A stretch of 64,000 nt of DNA, taken from assembly GCF_009389715.1 (NCBI RefSeq), contig NC_052399.1, positions 21,135,045 to 21,199,044 on the forward strand, given 5' to 3'. Both the position numbers and the translations under genes were made by a program. The notes under the pieces were generated by a model. The model ran no database searches. It worked only from the letters and a program-made list of their open reading frames with translations, and had not been told where the DNA came from. Source of the stretch: Phoenix dactylifera (taxonomy: Eukaryota > Streptophyta > Magnoliopsida > Arecales > Arecaceae). Of this stretch, positions 60,701-64,000 are shown in pieces (positions within the stretch are counted from its first letter, which is position 1; each line of letters starts with the position of its first letter).

Positions 60701-61545
60701 AACCAAATTCTTGCATCTACCTCATAGAGGCAAGGACTATAGGTTCTTAAGTTGCTCTTCTGTTCATGGATTTGATGAACTTCTGATAGTTTTATATTAG
60801 TATGTGTAAAGGAACACTTGTACTCATGCGATTGAAATTTTCTTAACATATAATCGATGAATTCCACAAGCACCTGTGAACTCGTTTTACCTTCTTGTTG
60901 CTTTGATACTGAACAAGTAAATACTATTTAGCAAACATATGATCTAATGTCGCGCCCCACTCTTACGCCATCTCCTTATTTTTAGACTCTGCTTGTTACA
61001 CTCTTCGAGAGATTCTTTTCTTCAGACCACTATTCACTTATTCATGCACAAAATTTGTTTGTTTAATGTAAATACATATTAGATGCATATTTCCACTGTT
61101 AAAATTTGATAAAAAGTCACTAAATTTGATGGTGCTAATGATGCATCTATGATTTTTGACAGAGTATGGTTACACTACAAATATAACAGATAAGAGCGAC
61201 GTCTACAGCTATGGCGTGGTCCTTCTAGAGATTTTGTCTGGGCGCAGTGCCATTGAACCAATGGTTGGTGATGGCCTCCATATCGTGGAGTGGGTGAAGA
61301 AGAAGATGGGAAGCTTCGAGCCTGCGATCAACATCTTGGATTCAAAGCTGCGAGGCATGCCTGATCAGGTAGTTCAGGAGATGCTCCAGACGCTGGGGAT
61401 CGCCATGTTCTGCGTCAACTCGACTCCATCGGAGCGGCCCACCATGAAGGAGGTGGTGGCATTGTTGATGGAAGTGAAAAGCCCTCCTGAAGAATGGGGA
61501 AAGACTTCACAGCAGCCTCTCATAAAGCCTGTGAACCATGGTTGA
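57767..61545 (+). CDS. RGI5: LRR receptor-like kinase, RGI5-type (subfamily XI; 2 exons, 1080 aa)
   Basis: Exons are 57767-60626 and 61163-61545, with the phase-1 junction inside the APE motif. The protein closely follows Arabidopsis At1g34110 (RGI5) along its whole length. That family perceives sulfated root meristem growth factor peptides at the plasma membrane. Order: signal peptide (1-31), LRR N-cap with PCSWKGVTC, about two dozen LRRs, juxtamembrane SLDGYTCSS, transmembrane helix (about 717-740) and kinase. P-loop GKGCSGVVY (790-798), K811, HRDVKCNN (905-912, an RD kinase) and D925FG are intact. The C-terminus EEWGKTSQQPLIKP is family-typical. The single intron (60627-61162) has a GC donor (CCAG|GCAAGT). 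Read without splicing, translation would stop two codons later. The 5' half is extremely C-ending at third positions; the 3' half is not. Confidence 0.95.
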
Positions 61546-64000
61546 TGGATTGGTTCTTTCTTACTCAATTCATCCTTTTCTGATGCATATCTCGATGATA
61601 TTTCTGTGGTGCCTGAAAGATGGTAGATTCTATCCAGTCGGGAATAGGAGGAATAGGAGGTTTTGGGTGTTTGTTCGATGTTTGTGATGGGATTGTTGTA
61701 CAGTTTCTCAGAACTATGGTTTATTTAAGTTACTTCATGGAAATTCATGCAGCATTTTCTCTTTCTAAGTAACCATGACTTTGTTTTAAGGATTCATGGT
61801 ATCACAGCTGGGAATATCAATCACGATATGGAATGAAAGCTTATAAACTGATTAAAGCTATGCAAGATCACGCTTTCCTTTTGCTTGTGGATAAACGTGT
61901 TTAATCCTCTCTTTTTTTTTTGTAAAGACAGACGACTCACACCATTCTAGTATGAATACATTCAAAAATTTTATTCCGAAGCGCCTTCAGAGCTGGCGTC
62001 AGGTTATTTATCAACTTCAACATTGTTTGGATGCCTGCAATATTCTCTACCCCACGACTCTTCACAAAGATTATTAATTAAATGAGATCCTAGACTGCAT
62101 CAATTAGTCTAATAAAAGTTTAAACGAACTTTCCTGAAAAAAAATTTAAACCAGAATGAGGGGCTAAGGCTGACTGTGGTCTGGGAATATCCATATTCCT
62201 GACAAACAGGCTTTGTAAGAATAGGAAAATGGAGGAACAATTATTCCAGGTGCGAATGAGAGAACGCTATTCCTTGAATTAGGCTCTCTTTCTGAACTTC
62301 AAACAATCAAAAAAGAGGAATAGCTATCCGCGTTCCACCTCTTCTCATTCTGGAACCAGCGGCCAAGACACCTCATAATATACTGATAGAGGACGTATCT
62401 ATCAGCCATCACTTGTAATTGAGAACAAGCCATGTTCCCCAGTGCAAATTAAACAACCCACATGTGTGTAGAGCTTGAAAGAGGACAAAGAGTTCTAAAA
62501 ATCAAGAAGATGGCCCTTCATGCACTGGAAAGCAAGAAAGAGACCATGCTCTAAAAGAGTTCATCGTTCCCTCAAGTACCTTTCAGAATCTTTCCTGCAG
62601 GCACCGCATGCTCCCGACGATCTCTGTGTCGCATTTCTCGGGCTATCATACACCCTTTTCCACAAGCCACCAAAGTTTGATGTCAAGGTTGGGCCCATCA
62701 GAGGCCATGATATGGTCAATCAGAAGCTATCACTGTTTGATCTGTCTGACCCTAGCTAAATATCGACCATCCAACAGAAGTTCATTGGATGGTTCAGAGT
62801 AGCATCAATGAAATCCTATGCAGATAACTTGAGTTAAAGATGGAACTAAGTACAAATTTGAAGATGGAGTATTTCTTAAGCTTTGTTGGAGTTATAAGGA
62901 AGTTCACCCATTTGATCAGACATTTCTACTACTGTAACTCAATTTGCTCCAAGCTTCCATCTGAGCCTCTTTTGTGCTGTAATGTCGTTACCTACTCATC
63001 CATGAGCTGCTCTATATCTTTGTAAACAAAAACATCTCAATCAGTTCCGCCCTTCCTTATGTGAAAAAAATAAGCTTAGTGCAGTGAACAGCCATTTTCA
63101 TTAATTTCCTACATTTACTAACTAAATAGACATTCGAATGATCTAAATTTGATGACTTGAAATCTCCTGGATTGCTAGGAAGTGTTCTTTTTTCATCAGT
63201 GTGGAGTTCCAGTTAGTGGCATATAGACAGCAGAATAATTTGGTGCATACATGGCAATTGAGAATTCTCAGAGCTCATTTGAATAGATGAGTGTAGGATG
63301 TTTTTATTAACTGTCTTCATGAAAATTCTTGTCTGAGATTCACATATAAAATTTTATTGTAAAATTTGCCTGATACCTGTAGAAAATTAGAAAAAAGTAT
63401 TCCACAAATTGCAATAGGATAGCATGATAACTTAAACAAGTCATTGTTTACGAATTCTGTGCGGGCACTCTTTTTTTTCAAAAAAAAAAAAATATTTGAA
63501 ACGTTGCTTGCCGAGTCCCAAGAGAAAGCCAGCCCTAGTCCTGGCTATCAGAAGACAATTCTGACGTATCTCTTGGACCTAACACCATCAAAATAAACTA
63601 AAACCCTTCTCTTAGCTCCTCTGTATCTGGACTGCTGATTGTGAAAAAACATAGGATAACCGATGATGGATGTAAATATTGGAACAGACAATGAATTCTT
63701 TTAATGGGCAAAGCTCATCATTCCCCTCAACCAAAATTTCATCAATAGTGCATGCGCATACACGTGTGTTTCGTCATCCCATTTTCCTGTCATAATTTAT
63801 TTATCTAAGACAACAAAAAATGAATTAGAAACAGCAAATTATCAAAACAGCATGGGTCATCCTTCCACAATCTCAATTAGTTTGAATAAAATAGAGCATT
63901 TGATTCAAGCCCGACTTGCAAATTCACTGCCGTTCACCATTATTATCTCTGGTGCAAAGCACTCCTATTCACCATGACTACCCATGGTACGTAATCTTCC
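61546..64000. other. 3' flank of the receptor kinase; no gene recognised
   Basis: The first 200-250 bases are probably the 3' untranslated region. Beyond that are AT-rich DNA and homopolymer runs (T near 61913 and A near 63480). The few frames of 60-80 codons have no known motif. Confidence 0.55.

Overview
This is nuclear DNA of a flowering plant, most likely a commelinid monocot and perhaps a palm. That assignment is an inference. It rests on spliceosomal introns, dense LTR retrotransposons and MITEs, and a receptor kinase gene whose 5' half uses almost only C- or G-ending codons and whose 3' half does not. No bacterial, viral or organellar gene system is visible, and I found no CRISPR array, rRNA gene or intact tRNA gene.

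Layout. 1-7400: a tandem segmental duplication carrying two copies of a small secreted-peptide gene (RALF-like candidate, two exons each, 81 and 80 aa). It also holds a LINE scrap, a broken syntaxin copy and an internally deleted Copia-type LTR element. 7550-13603, minus strand: a complete ten-exon short-chain dehydrogenase gene resembling DHRS12 (324 aa), with a 15-bp first coding exon, a perfect hAT MITE in an intron, and a duplicated scrap of its last exon just downstream. 15885-19843: an apparently intact hAT transposon with an 829-aa transposase and a perfect 8-bp target duplication. 20027-45596, minus strand: a nine-exon type I inositol polyphosphate 5-phosphatase gene (608 aa) stretched to 25.6 kb by transposons. 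Its last intron holds a very young non-autonomous LTR element (two 2.66-kb LTRs, TSD ATAAC). Its fifth intron holds a degenerate Copia element (TSD TGAGA). 45600-57700: intergenic, with a three-unit tandem array, MITEs and LINE scraps. 57767-61545, plus strand: a complete two-exon LRR receptor kinase (1080 aa) closely matching Arabidopsis RGI5 (At1g34110).

The host genes are unrelated and independently transcribed; there is no operon or cluster logic. The exon models were built by hand from splice signals plus conserved protein sequence. Reading phase closes exactly in every case: 975, 1827 and 3243 coding bases for DHRS12-like, 5-phosphatase and RGI5-like respectively. The most notable items are the two-cysteine RALF-like pair, the intact hAT element, the young large-LTR element with a nested SINE-like insertion, the tiny first exons, and GC-AG introns in two of the genes.
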